From positions 1 through 36,722 of the forward strand of contig CAZMGT010000038.1 in assembly GCA_964565895.1 (NCBI GenBank): a stretch of 36,722 nucleotides of DNA. The letters are read 5' to 3'. Below, piece after piece: positions 17,558 to 26,353 of the stretch. The notes beneath the pieces are model-generated. The model did not search any database. It saw only the letters and a list, made by a program, of their open reading frames with translations, and was not told the DNA's origin. This DNA comes from CAZMGT01 sp964565895. GTDB taxonomy: Bacteria > Armatimonadota > Zipacnadia > UBA1398 > CAZMGT01. The first letter of the stretch is position 1; each line of letters opens with the position of its first letter. The position numbers and the translations under genes are program-made.

Positions 17558-18828
17558 TAGCCGGGCAAGCGGAGCAGGTTGCGCCCGGGCTGGCGCAGGC
17601 GCGAAAGCTCGTCGCCCACCTGGTCTGAGACGTTGCCCAGGGAGGCCGCGGCGCGCGTGGCGATGCCCAAAAGCTCCTCCAGCGGGGAGACGGCGGAGAA
17701 GTCGCGCACGTGATAGTCCGCGGGGAGCTTGGCCTCTTTGGCCGCGGCGTCGAGCGTCTCCTGCAGCCCGCCGATGGCGTCCACGAGCTTGTGCTTAAGC
17801 GCCTCTTCGCCCACGAAAATGCGCCCGTCGGCGAGCTTTTTCACCTTCTCCAGCTCCATCCCGCGGCCCTCGGCCACGGCGGCGACGAACTGCTTGTAGA
17901 TCGTGTCGATCTCGCGCTGGATAAGCTCGCGCTCCTCGTCGGTCATCTCGCGGCTAAAGTTGCCCGTGTCCTTAAACTTGCCGCTTTTGAACGTCTCCAT
18001 CTTAATGCCCAGCTTCTCCATGGCGTCGGGGAACAGGAGGTAGCTGCCGAGCACGCCGATGGAGCCGGTGATCGTTGCCTTGTTGGCGTAGATTCTCGTT
18101 GCCCCGGCGGAGATGTAATATGCGCCGGAGGCGGCGACATCGGCCATGGAGACAAACACCGGCTTTTTCTTAGCCACGCGGCGCACGGCGCGATAGATTT
18201 CCTCCGACGCCGCGGCGCTTCCCCCAGGCGAGTCTACGCGCAGGACAATGGCCTTGCAGCGGTCGTCTTTGAGCGCCTCGTTAAGCTGCTTGACGATGCG
18301 CTCGCTCGTGGCCACGGCCGGGCCGAACAAGCTGGAGCTGGGCGGGCCGGAGACAATCGGGCCGCTAATGCGCACCAGCCCAACATAGCCGCCGACCAGG
18401 CCGGCCTTCCACGGGGGTGCGGCGGCGCGGCCGCGGGCCTGCAGCGCGCTAAGCACGAGGAACAGAACGAGGGTCACCGCAGCGGCGCCCACGAACACGC
18501 CGAGGAGAATGCTCACCGCGCGGCTCATGCCCTCCTCGGGTAGCCGACGGGGGCCGTAGGGGCTGGCGCTGGGCGCGAGCGGGGGAACCTCGAGCGGCGG
18601 GCGCGCCCCAGGGCCCTCGGCGCCCGGGCGCTCGCCACCGCCGGGCATCCCTGGGGGCGGAGGGGGTGGGGGGAGTTCCGGCGGGGGCGGGGGAGGAGGA
18701 GGGCCTGTCCCTGGGCGCTCTTCGCCGCCCTGAGGAGGTCCTTCCTCCGGTGGCCCCGCTTGGGGGCGTTCGCCCTCTTGGGGAGCGCGCTGCTCGTCGG
18801 GCTTGTCCCAGCGCGGAGGTTGCTCCAT
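17554..18828 (-). CDS. sppA: Signal peptide peptidase SppA (36K type) with polyproline N-terminus
   Basis: A 424-residue membrane-bound serine protease of family S49. Residues 1-100 form a Pro/Gly/Glu-rich cytoplasmic stretch with two pure proline runs (about 43-50 and 53-59). One transmembrane helix spans about 104-130. The protease domain follows, with LRVDSPGGSAAASEEIY, the catalytic serine Ser234 in AASGAYY and the general-base lysine in SGKFKD (Lys286 by spacing to the serine). SppA digests leftover signal peptides in the membrane. ATG 18828 is preceded by GGAGTG at 6 bases; a longer frame upstream lacks a ribosome site. The polyproline runs would need EF-P during translation. Such an N-terminal extension is unusual for the short SppA type. 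Confidence 0.9.
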   Translation of the reverse strand: MEQPPRWDKPDEQRAPQEGERPQAGPPEEGPPQGGEERPGTGPPPPPPPPELPPPPPPPGMPGGGERPGAEGPGARPPLEVPPLAPSASPYGPRRLPEEGMSRAVSILLGVFVGAAAVTLVLFLVLSALQARGRAAAPPWKAGLVGGYVGLVRISGPIVSGPPSSSLFGPAVATSERIVKQLNEALKDDRCKAIVLRVDSPGGSAAASEEIYRAVRRVAKKKPVFVSMADVAASGAYYISAGATRIYANKATITGSIGVLGSYLLFPDAMEKLGIKMETFKSGKFKDTGNFSREMTDEERELIQREIDTIYKQFVAAVAEGRGMELEKVKKLADGRIFVGEEALKHKLVDAIGGLQETLDAAAKEAKLPADYHVRDFSAVSPLEELLGIATRAAASLGNVSDQVGDELSRLRQPGRNLLRLPGY

Positions 18829-18870
18829 GGCGATCACTCCATGCCTCGCGTTTTGGCCATCGGCAGCCGC

Positions 18871-18886
18871 GCCGGCATATGCCGGC
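18871..18886. promoter_or_regulatory. Perfect 16-base palindrome in the sppA/membrane gene divergent region
   Basis: GCCGGCATATGCCGGC is a perfect palindrome in the 116 bases between the divergent sppA gene and the hypothetical membrane protein gene. Its position, 43 bases upstream of the sppA start, suits an operator. No regulator is known, and chance occurrence in GC-rich DNA is possible. Confidence 0.35.
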
Positions 18887-18944
18887 AATCGCTACCTTCG
18901 CGCATCGGCGTAGGCCGTCCTGCCGTGGGTGAGGCGCGGGAGGG

Positions 18945-19739
18945 ATGGCGCGCGGGGGAATCGAAAGTGCCGCGCGAAAAACTAGCCCCAGCGCAAACAA
19001 CAAAGCGCAGGCCGTGTCAGAAGATAAGGCCCAAAGCGCACCAAGCGACGGAGGTATGGCCTTGGCCCAGCGCCGAGGAAGAGAGGATTTGCCCCGGGCA
19101 ACGCGGGTATTGCAAACGCTTAGCGAGCTGTGCCTAATTGCCCTCGCTCTTTTGTTTGTCACCGACGAGTCCACGGCGAGCACGTGGGCGCATAGCTTGC
19201 TTCCGTTGATGGTTGTCCTCGCCGTGGTCCTGATTGGCCTGCTTTTGTGGACGAAGTCGTTTTTGCTCTCGCGGCCCGATGCGGGGCTTATCTTAGGCCT
19301 TGCCCTGGGGGTAATGCTTTCCTTTTCGCGCTCGCACGTGGCCAAGAGCATAATCACCGAGGGCGAGGTGCCCCAGTTTTTCGAGATTTCCTGGGCGGGG
19401 ATAGCCGTGTTCGTCGCCGGCGCGCTGTTTTTCGCCGGCGACGCGGCAAACCGCTTTCGGGCAATAGCGTCCATCTCCTACGCCCCGGCCATCGCCATCG
19501 GGACCATCGCCGCGATCCTGCTTAACATTGTCCTGTGGCTAGCCATTCGCCGCCACGTGGGGTTTCTCGAAGTTCCACCGTTGGTGGGATTTGTTACATA
19601 TGCGCTGGAGTATGCCACGCTGTTGATCATCGCCTGCGCCCCGGCCACGGAATGGGGCAAGAGGCGGCTGGGGATCTATTGCGTGTTGGCGCTTGTCGGG
19701 CGCATTGTGCTTGAGATCGTGGAGCGACAGGGAACATGA
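18945..19739 (+). CDS. Hypothetical multi-pass membrane protein
   Basis: Not recognised. The 264-residue frame has a polar N-terminus of about 50 residues and then about seven hydrophobic segments, including LCLIALALLFV, LLPLMVVLAVVLIGLLLW, AGLILGLALGVMLSF and AIAIGTIAAILLNIVLWLA. The start is uncertain: ATG 18945 has GGTGAGG 10 bases upstream, but ATG 19056 (residue 38) and GTG 19017 are alternatives that leave all membrane segments intact. The stop overlaps the start of the O-antigen-ligase-like gene as ATGA, so the two are translationally coupled and may form a membrane complex for surface glycan assembly. No enzyme motif is visible. Confidence 0.65.
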   Translation: MARGGIESAARKTSPSANNKAQAVSEDKAQSAPSDGGMALAQRRGREDLPRATRVLQTLSELCLIALALLFVTDESTASTWAHSLLPLMVVLAVVLIGLLLWTKSFLLSRPDAGLILGLALGVMLSFSRSHVAKSIITEGEVPQFFEISWAGIAVFVAGALFFAGDAANRFRAIASISYAPAIAIGTIAAILLNIVLWLAIRRHVGFLEVPPLVGFVTYALEYATLLIIACAPATEWGKRRLGIYCVLALVGRIVLEIVERQGT

Positions 19740-21028
19740 GCGAAAAGGAAAAAGAGCGCGACCCTGTGTTGTTCTATGGCGCGCTGGCGCTAGCTGTGCT
19801 TATCCCAGGGCAACTGACCCCCGTCTCTCGCGTGCCGGCAACGCCCGCGGATATTTTCGTGTTCGCCCTGGCGGGGTGGATTATTCTGCGCGCCGCCGTG
19901 CGGCGGCAGTGGGGGCTGGTTTGGCCGCCGGGGTTTTTGTGGCTGTTTGTCGCTGCGGCGGTAGTTTGCGCGCTGCGCATCGAGCCCGACCCGGACCGCG
20001 TGCGCGAAATAGCGTTCGAGACGGGCGTTGACCTAGTGCAGACGGTCGAGCTGTTTCTCCTTGCCCCATTTGTGTTCTTAAACGCGTTTCGCACGGAGCG
20101 CGACCTTGTGCGCGGGGCGGTCGCTTTAGGCGTGGGGACGGCGCTGACCATGGTTCCCGCGCTGGGGCAGTTTGCCCAAGCGGCGCGCAGCGGCGGGCCG
20201 CTTGATGAGCAGACGGGCACGGTGCGCGGTCTGTTTGGCAGCCGCACGCTTTACGCGACGCACCTGGCGATGGCCCTGCCGCTGCTTTATGCCCTGGGGC
20301 AGCGGGCGCGGAGCGCGGCGGCGCGAGCCGCGCCTGCGGTGCTCTGCTTGCTCGGGTTGGCCACGGCGATAATCGCCGGGCCGTTTTTGGCGTTGGTTTT
20401 CGGGCTTGTCCTGGTGTGCCTGCTCGCTCCCGAGGCGCGGGGAAGGCGAGTGGGCCGCGCCGCTCTTGTCGCGGCCCTGGCCGTGTGCATACTGCTGCTT
20501 TCGCCGCTGCGCGCGGAGCAGATCGGCGGCCTGGGGATTATGCAGCGGGGCAGCGACCAATACATTGACCTGCGCTATGCGGAGTGGCTCGCCGGGTTTG
20601 CCCTAATGCGCGACGGGCATAGGATGATCGTCGGCTCCGGCCCAGGGCAGTATCAGAAAGAGATCGACGCCTACGTTATTGAGGAGACCGACCCCACCGT
20701 TCTTAAGCTGGAAAAGGATTTTCAGAACCAATACATCGTCTACGGGGTAACGCTGGGGCTAACCGGTCTGCTGGCGTATGTTTACGTTTTGCTGCGCGCC
20801 ATTGGCGCGGCGTGGCGGGCATGGCGGCAAAGCCCCGCGGGCCAGCCCCTGCACATGTTCTCCCTTGGGCTGTTGGCGGGGCTGCTCGCCTTTGTCCTGT
20901 GCAACTTCTACGCCAACGCCATTGTCCGGGGTACGGGGTTGACGTTTGCCCTGCTTGTCTCGTTTGCCGTGCTCGCCGAGCGGCTAAGCGCCCCAGCGGA
21001 GCAGGGCCAGGGCGCCTCCGCCCAGTAG
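19736..21028 (+). CDS. O-antigen ligase/polymerase-like membrane protein
   Basis: A 430-residue membrane protein with about ten to twelve hydrophobic segments and one large loop between IGGLGIMQRGSDQYIDLRYAEW-like residues and DFQNQYIVYG. The loop contains GSGPGQYQ and a run of polar residues, the arrangement seen in the O-antigen ligase (WaaL/Wzy, PF04932) family, where the periplasmic loop takes part in glycan transfer. It would join or polymerise lipid-linked glycans on the periplasmic side of the inner membrane. It is coupled to the upstream membrane gene (ATGA overlap) and is followed after 21 bases by the GH20 gene. Distinguishing ligase from polymerase is not possible from the sequence. 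Confidence 0.75.
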   Translation: MSEKEKERDPVLFYGALALAVLIPGQLTPVSRVPATPADIFVFALAGWIILRAAVRRQWGLVWPPGFLWLFVAAAVVCALRIEPDPDRVREIAFETGVDLVQTVELFLLAPFVFLNAFRTERDLVRGAVALGVGTALTMVPALGQFAQAARSGGPLDEQTGTVRGLFGSRTLYATHLAMALPLLYALGQRARSAAARAAPAVLCLLGLATAIIAGPFLALVFGLVLVCLLAPEARGRRVGRAALVAALAVCILLLSPLRAEQIGGLGIMQRGSDQYIDLRYAEWLAGFALMRDGHRMIVGSGPGQYQKEIDAYVIEETDPTVLKLEKDFQNQYIVYGVTLGLTGLLAYVYVLLRAIGAAWRAWRQSPAGQPLHMFSLGLLAGLLAFVLCNFYANAIVRGTGLTFALLVSFAVLAERLSAPAEQGQGASAQ

Positions 21029-21049
21029 CCTCTTTGGGGAGGCCCAGCG

Positions 21050-23920
21050 ATGCGCACCCGCGTGCTTATTCTTGCCCTTGCCCTGGCATGGTGCTGTGCG
21101 CTTGCCCCGGCGCGCGCGGAGCGGCCCGTGCGCCAGGTGTTGTTTGACTTCGAGGGTGGCGTCGAGGGCTGGTGGGGCAACGTGTGGGGCGGGGGCGGGA
21201 AGTGCCAGCCGGAGCTTTCGCGCGGGGCGAAGTTTGGCCGCGGGGCGCTGTGCTGCCGCGTTTTGGGGGTAGAGCGCGGGAGCAACACCGTTTCGCCAAC
21301 CCTCGCCCAGGACGCCCCGTGGCGCGCGCTGACCTGGGGGGCGATTAGCCTTTGGGTAAAGGGCGACGGCTCGCGTGCCACGGCCAAGCTAACCGTACAA
21401 ACCGGCTTTTCTAAGGGCGAGCAGCAGACGTACTCCTTCCCCATCCCCTTGGACAGCACGGCATGGCGCAAGGTCTACGCCCCGCTTTTTAGCTTTTGGA
21501 ACCGCTACGGAGTGCCCTTTGACCCCTCGCGCATCCGCCGGTTAATGTTCGGCTGCGTCGGGACGCATGTGTTTTACGTGGACCAGATCGCCCTCGAGGC
21601 GCCGCAGCGGCCCGTTCCCCTGGAGGACGGGCGGGGAGACGTCGGCGCGTTTTCCGCGGAGCTCGCGCAGCTTGAGGACGGGCGCTACGTCTTGCGCTTG
21701 GACCCGCAGAGGCTCCCTCAAGAGGCAGCGGAGGTTTATGGCCGGGTGGTGTTTCCCGACGGCGTAAACCAGGCGCAAGCGGCGGTTGAGCCGGCGCAGC
21801 CCGCGGAAGAGCCGCTTCTCCTCCTCGGCCGTAGCGCGCGCGAGGGGCGGGCGGAGCTTTCCCTCGAGGCGCGCGGAAAGGGAGGGGCGCCGCTGGCGCG
21901 GGCGCGGTTTGGCTTGGACGTCGTCGTCGCGCGCGAGCCTCCGGAGCCTACGGCGCTGGGGCTTCTCCCCGCGCCGAAAGAGGTGCGCCTCGGCGCAGGA
22001 GCCCTTGCCCTGCGCCCCGGGCTTGTCGTCCGCGCGAGCGCGGGCCGCGCCGACCCACTGCCTGCGCTAAACCTGCTGCGCGACGTGCTGGAGCCGTGGC
22101 TGGGGGGAAAGCTTGAGGTCTCCCTTGCCCAGCGAGGGGCAGGCGGGCCGACGGAGATCGCCCTCGGGGCCGCCCCGCCGGCGCTTAGCCCGGCGCTCGC
22201 CGCGCGCTTGGCTCGGCTTCCCGCGGAGGGCTATGTGCTCGTTTGCCATGGGCGCGGGGCGCGGCTCGCTGCAAACGATGCCCGTGGGCTGGTTAACGCT
22301 GTGTGCACGGCGCTTCAGGCGGCGGAGAGCACCTATGCCCTGAGGCATACCCTGGCCCTGCCCGCGATGGAGGTTGTGGACTGGCCGAACATGGCCATTC
22401 GCGCGGTAAGCCTACCCCTGCCCACCAACCGCTGGGGCTACCCGAACAACGCGCCGGTGGACGCGCAGTTTTTCAGCGACTTTTTGCGGGAAACGATCGT
22501 CCGGCACAAGCTAAACATGGTTGTGCTTATCGTGCAGCAGGCGATGCGCTACAAGAGCCACCAGCGGGTGTCGAGCCCTGTCGCCTGGCCCGGGGACACG
22601 GTGCGCGAGATTTTCGACACGCTGCGTTCCTATGCCGTGGAGCCCGTGCCCTGCTGCAACTCGCTCGGCCACGGAAACTGGCTGGCCATTCCCTATCCCG
22701 AGCTTGCCGAAGATGGCGATGTCTACCAACTATGCACTGCAAACCCGAAGACAAAGCAGATTTTGTTCGACATTTACCGCGAGATTATCGAGACGACAAA
22801 GCCGCGCTTTTTTCACATTGGCATGGACGAGATTCGCTGGCGCACGTATGCCCTGCCCGAGGAGAAGCGCTGCCCCCTTTGCGCAAACAAGGACAAGCGC
22901 GACATTTTCGCCGCCTGGGTGCGCACGCTGCACCAGTTTTTCGCCAAGCAAAACATTAACGTAATGATGTGGGGCGACATGCTCGTTCCCGAGCACAACG
23001 GCGGTGTGCCGTATCATTTAGCGGAGACGATCGACCGGCTGCCTAAGGAGATAATCATTTGCAACTGGTCTACGGGCCGCGCGCCGCTGTCGTCGCATTA
23101 TTTCCGCAGCCACGGATATACGGTAATCAAGGCCAACTCGCGCGGAGCGACGCTTCAGGAGCAGCGCTGGGCGCGGGGGAACATGGTGGGCATTTGGGGC
23201 AAGTTGCCCTGGCTCGTCGAGGGGACGTTTAGCAAGGCGAAAAACTACAGCTATCTTTCCATCCTCGAGGGCGCGGAGTTCTCGTGGAACTTCTGGCCGA
23301 AGCTGTTTTATCCGAGCGTGCCCGTCAGGGCAGAGTTTTTCGCCGCGCGGCCCCTGGCCCAGTGGCGCATCGCCGCCGACCCCGTGCCCCAGGCGGGGGC
23401 GCCTGAGCCCGTCGCTGCGCCCGGCGAGAGCGGGGCGGAAGAGGAAAGGGTGCGCTTTTTCGGGCTTGCGTTTCGCCTTTGGCCCAGGCCGCTTTCCCCA
23501 AAGCCGGGCCAGCGCGCACAGCTGCGCATTGGCCGGCGCGCCGCCGCGCTGTACTTTTTGCACAGCGCAAAGCTCGCCAGCAGAGAGCAGCTTGTGGAGC
23601 TTTTGAAAAAGCCCGAAAACTGGCGCGGGGTCACCATCGGCTCGTATATTGTGGAGTATTCCTCAGGCAAGAGGGCGACCCTCGCCATTCGCTACCCGCT
23701 TAACGTGCGCACGCCCCAGCCCGGCTGGTGCGCGGCGCCGCTTGCCTTTGGCGCGCTTGGGGTAAGCCCAAGCTCGTGCGCGGGCGAGGAGCACGTGTAC
23801 CCCGTGCAGTGGATCAACCCTCAGCCGGATGACCCAATAGCGAAGATTGCCCTTGTTGCAAACGATGCGCCGGCGCGGCCGGTGCTGCGCGGGCTGTGCG
23901 TTCAGCCGCCGGCGAAGTAG
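21050..23920 (+). CDS. Secreted GH20-like beta-N-acetylhexosaminidase with N-terminal binding domain
   Basis: A 956-residue secreted protein with a signal peptide (residues 1-23, cleavage after ARA). Residues 24-190 resemble a carbohydrate-binding jelly roll (FDFEGGVEGWWGN, then ALTWGAISLWVKGDG). The part near 300-430 (LLPAPKEVRLGAGAL to PAMEVVDWPNMAIRA) is the GH20 N-terminal domain. The catalytic barrel follows, with the GH20 signature H-x-G-x-DE in HIGMDEIRW (Asp593 and Glu594), the substrate-assisted catalytic pair. GH20 enzymes release terminal GlcNAc or GalNAc from glycans or chitin fragments. The C-terminus is a further beta-rich domain. GGGGAGG lies just before ATG 21050. The gene follows the O-antigen-ligase-like gene in one operon. 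Substrate is inferred from the family. Confidence 0.8.
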   Translation: MRTRVLILALALAWCCALAPARAERPVRQVLFDFEGGVEGWWGNVWGGGGKCQPELSRGAKFGRGALCCRVLGVERGSNTVSPTLAQDAPWRALTWGAISLWVKGDGSRATAKLTVQTGFSKGEQQTYSFPIPLDSTAWRKVYAPLFSFWNRYGVPFDPSRIRRLMFGCVGTHVFYVDQIALEAPQRPVPLEDGRGDVGAFSAELAQLEDGRYVLRLDPQRLPQEAAEVYGRVVFPDGVNQAQAAVEPAQPAEEPLLLLGRSAREGRAELSLEARGKGGAPLARARFGLDVVVAREPPEPTALGLLPAPKEVRLGAGALALRPGLVVRASAGRADPLPALNLLRDVLEPWLGGKLEVSLAQRGAGGPTEIALGAAPPALSPALAARLARLPAEGYVLVCHGRGARLAANDARGLVNAVCTALQAAESTYALRHTLALPAMEVVDWPNMAIRAVSLPLPTNRWGYPNNAPVDAQFFSDFLRETIVRHKLNMVVLIVQQAMRYKSHQRVSSPVAWPGDTVREIFDTLRSYAVEPVPCCNSLGHGNWLAIPYPELAEDGDVYQLCTANPKTKQILFDIYREIIETTKPRFFHIGMDEIRWRTYALPEEKRCPLCANKDKRDIFAAWVRTLHQFFAKQNINVMMWGDMLVPEHNGGVPYHLAETIDRLPKEIIICNWSTGRAPLSSHYFRSHGYTVIKANSRGATLQEQRWARGNMVGIWGKLPWLVEGTFSKAKNYSYLSILEGAEFSWNFWPKLFYPSVPVRAEFFAARPLAQWRIAADPVPQAGAPEPVAAPGESGAEEERVRFFGLAFRLWPRPLSPKPGQRAQLRIGRRAAALYFLHSAKLASREQLVELLKKPENWRGVTIGSYIVEYSSGKRATLAIRYPLNVRTPQPGWCAAPLAFGALGVSPSSCAGEEHVYPVQWINPQPDDPIAKIALVANDAPARPVLRGLCVQPPAK

Positions 23921-23956
23921 CGGGGAAGCGGCGGCCCTCGCGCCGCGCGGCTGGTG

Positions 23957-23962
23957 TATAAT
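23957..23962 (+). promoter_or_regulatory. -10 box for a leaderless glycyl radical enzyme transcript
   Basis: A perfect TATAAT ends 9 bases before ATG 23972. A start site 7-8 bases downstream would fall at about 23969-23971, so the mRNA would have no or almost no leader. No ribosome site precedes the ATG. No good -35 hexamer is seen. Confidence 0.5.
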
Positions 23963-23971
23963 CGACCTGCG

Positions 23972-26278
23972 ATGACCCGCGAGGAGCGCATTTTACGCTG
24001 GCGCGAGCGCGCGCAAACGCGCGAGGACACCGTGCCCCGCGGGCTGCGCCTGCGCCTGGTGGGCGAGAGCTACGGGCAGAGCGAGGGCGAGCCGGCGGTG
24101 TTGCGCCGGGCGAAGGCGCTCGCGCACTACCTACGCCACGTGCCCATTGCCTTGTTTCCCGAAGATCGCTTAGCGGGGCAGCCGCAGCGGTTGGTGCTCT
24201 GCCACCGCGGGCTAAACGAAAAGCTGGGCCTGGGCTGGGTGCGCAACGTGGACTTCCCCGAGGTGCACGGCGGCGCGCTGGGCGACGACGAGGGCCTGCC
24301 CCACGAGTTGCGGCCGCTGCTGGAAAGCTGGCGCGGGTTTCGCACGATCGGCCAAGCGCGCGCGGAGCAGCTTTCGCCCGAGGCGAAAAAGCTAATGCGC
24401 GCGGGCGTGTTTCACGCCAACGGTCTGGTTATGGGGCACAACGTCCCCGGGTTTGAGCGTGTGTTTCGCCTCGGGCTGGCGGGCATTCGCAGGGAGGCGG
24501 AGGAGGCACTGGCTCGCCTGGGCGGCGACCGGCGCGCGGCGGAGTTTTTGCAGGCGACGATCATCTGCTGCAACGCCGCAGCGGAGTTTGCCCGGCGGCA
24601 CGCCGAGCTCGCCGAGCGCCTGGCCGAAGAGGCCGACGACCCGGCGCTGCGCGAGAGCTACCTCGAAGTTGCCGCAACGTGCCGGCGCGTGCCGGAGCAC
24701 CCCGCGCGCACGTTTCGCGAGGCCCTGCAGGCGCTGTGGTTTGTGCATCGGCTAGTCGAGGTGGAGTTTGGCGATGCCACCGCGGTGGCCAACTCGCTGG
24801 GGCGGATCGACCAATACCTTTGGCCCTATTACGTCGCGGACATTAGCGCCGGCCGGCTGAGCAAGGACGAGGCGCGCGAGCTGCTCGAGGAGCTTTACTT
24901 TAAACTGAGCCGGCTTTACGCGGACCAGCACACCCTCGTGGGCGGCGTGGGGCGCAACGGGGCCGATGCGACAAACGAGCTTTCGCACCTGTGGCTTGAG
25001 ATCGCTTTGGAGCACAGGCTGCTCGTTGCCGTGGGGGCGCGCGTGCACCGCAATAGCCCGGAGAGTTTCTGGGAGCTGTGCGCGGAGGTTTCGGCGAGGA
25101 ACATTGGCTTTGCCCTATTTAACGACGAGGTAATTATCCCCGCGCTGTGCGAGCACGGCATTCCCGAGGAGGCGGCGCGCGAGTATTGCATCGTAGGCTG
25201 CGTAGAGCACGTTATCCCGCGCGTCGCGGCGCCGCGGACAATGGAGTTTTCGCTTAACTTGGCCAAGTGCTTGGAGCTTGCCCTGCACAACGGGCGCTGC
25301 GCGCTGAGCGGGGAGCAGGTTGGCCCGCAGACGGGCGACGCGGCGCGCTTTTGTACGTTCGACGAGCTCCTGCGCGCCTACCACGCGCAGGTGGCGCACG
25401 CGGTGAACTGCGCCGTTGAGGCTGTGCACGCGGGTCAGAAGCTGCAGCGCGAGTTTCTCCCCTGTCCGTTCCTCTCGGCGACGCTGGACCATTGCGTGGC
25501 GCGGGGGAGGGATGTTACCGAGGGCGGCCAGCCGCTAAACCCCGCTGGGGTGTGTATCGTCGGCGTGGCCAACGTAGCGGACGCGCTCGCTGCCCTGCGC
25601 GAGGTGGTGTTCGCCAAGAAGCGGGCGACGATGGCCGAGGTAGTTTCCGCCCTGCGCGCCGACTTTTGCGGCTACGAGACCCTGCGCGCAATGTTGCGCA
25701 ACGCGCCGAAGTTCGGCAACGACGACCGCCGCGCGGACGAGCTTGCCCGCGAGGTCGCCGAGCGCTATCTGGACGAGCTCGCGGGCTATCGCACGCTGTT
25801 TGGCGACCGGTTTTTGCCGCTTTTGTTTGGGGTAACGAACGCGGCGGTGCGCCAGTGGGGGAGGAAGACCGGCGCGCTGCCCGACGGGCGGCGGGCGGGG
25901 GAGCCGCTTGCGGTAAGCGCAAACCCCACGCAAAGCTACGCGCGGCGGGGGCCCACGGCGGCCGCGCGATCGGTGTGCGCCCTGCCCTGCGCGCGGTTTG
26001 CCGGGGGAATGTCGTATATCGTGGATCTTCAGCCCTCGGACTTCGCCGGCGAGGAAGGCCGGGCGAAGCTCGTTGCGTTCATCAAGGCCTATTTCGACAT
26101 GGGCGGAATGAACATCGGGGTGAACGTAATCGACGCGCAAACCCTGCGCGCGGCCCAGCGCGAGCCGGAGCGCTACGCCTCGCTTTCCGTGCGCATTTTC
26201 GGCTATAGCGACTACTTCGTCGCCCTGGATCGCGACGTGCAGGAGTATCTCATCGCGCGTGCGGAGCAGGCGGGCTAG
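23972..26278 (+). CDS. Glycyl radical enzyme (pyruvate formate-lyase superfamily, eliminase-like)
   Basis: A 768-residue glycyl radical enzyme. Near the C-terminus is the radical site in RIFGYSDYFVALDRD, with Gly744 as the radical residue. The active-site loop is VGCVEH, with catalytic Cys410 and, two residues on, Glu412. The C-x-E pattern is shared by the eliminases (glycerol dehydratase, choline lyase, hydroxyproline dehydratase) and by hydroxyphenylacetate decarboxylase, not by pyruvate formate-lyase, which has CC. His413 follows where I recall Pro or another residue in known classes. Such enzymes work only without oxygen and need a radical SAM activase, which is not in the window. The ATG 23972 has no ribosome site but a close upstream TATAAT. 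Substrate cannot be predicted. Confidence 0.88.
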   Translation: MTREERILRWRERAQTREDTVPRGLRLRLVGESYGQSEGEPAVLRRAKALAHYLRHVPIALFPEDRLAGQPQRLVLCHRGLNEKLGLGWVRNVDFPEVHGGALGDDEGLPHELRPLLESWRGFRTIGQARAEQLSPEAKKLMRAGVFHANGLVMGHNVPGFERVFRLGLAGIRREAEEALARLGGDRRAAEFLQATIICCNAAAEFARRHAELAERLAEEADDPALRESYLEVAATCRRVPEHPARTFREALQALWFVHRLVEVEFGDATAVANSLGRIDQYLWPYYVADISAGRLSKDEARELLEELYFKLSRLYADQHTLVGGVGRNGADATNELSHLWLEIALEHRLLVAVGARVHRNSPESFWELCAEVSARNIGFALFNDEVIIPALCEHGIPEEAAREYCIVGCVEHVIPRVAAPRTMEFSLNLAKCLELALHNGRCALSGEQVGPQTGDAARFCTFDELLRAYHAQVAHAVNCAVEAVHAGQKLQREFLPCPFLSATLDHCVARGRDVTEGGQPLNPAGVCIVGVANVADALAALREVVFAKKRATMAEVVSALRADFCGYETLRAMLRNAPKFGNDDRRADELAREVAERYLDELAGYRTLFGDRFLPLLFGVTNAAVRQWGRKTGALPDGRRAGEPLAVSANPTQSYARRGPTAAARSVCALPCARFAGGMSYIVDLQPSDFAGEEGRAKLVAFIKAYFDMGGMNIGVNVIDAQTLRAAQREPERYASLSVRIFGYSDYFVALDRDVQEYLIARAEQAG

Positions 26279-26340
26279 CTGGGGCGGAAGGCGGGCGAGG
26301 GGCGCATTTTTGGGGTATAGCAAGAACGGGCGGGAGGGGC

Positions 26341-26346
26341 TAGAAT
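26341..26346 (+). promoter_or_regulatory. -10 box of the SRP RNA gene
   Basis: TAGAAT ends 7 bases before the first base of the terminal helix at 26354, the expected distance to a transcription start. The -35 region (near 26318-26323) is only weakly similar to consensus. Confidence 0.55.
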
Positions 26347-26353
26347 AACAAAT

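Noticed and set aside
23954..26278. Earlier GTG start (23954) for the glycyl radical enzyme
   Set aside because: It would add only six residues, lies upstream of or inside the TATAAT box, and has no ribosome site at a proper distance.
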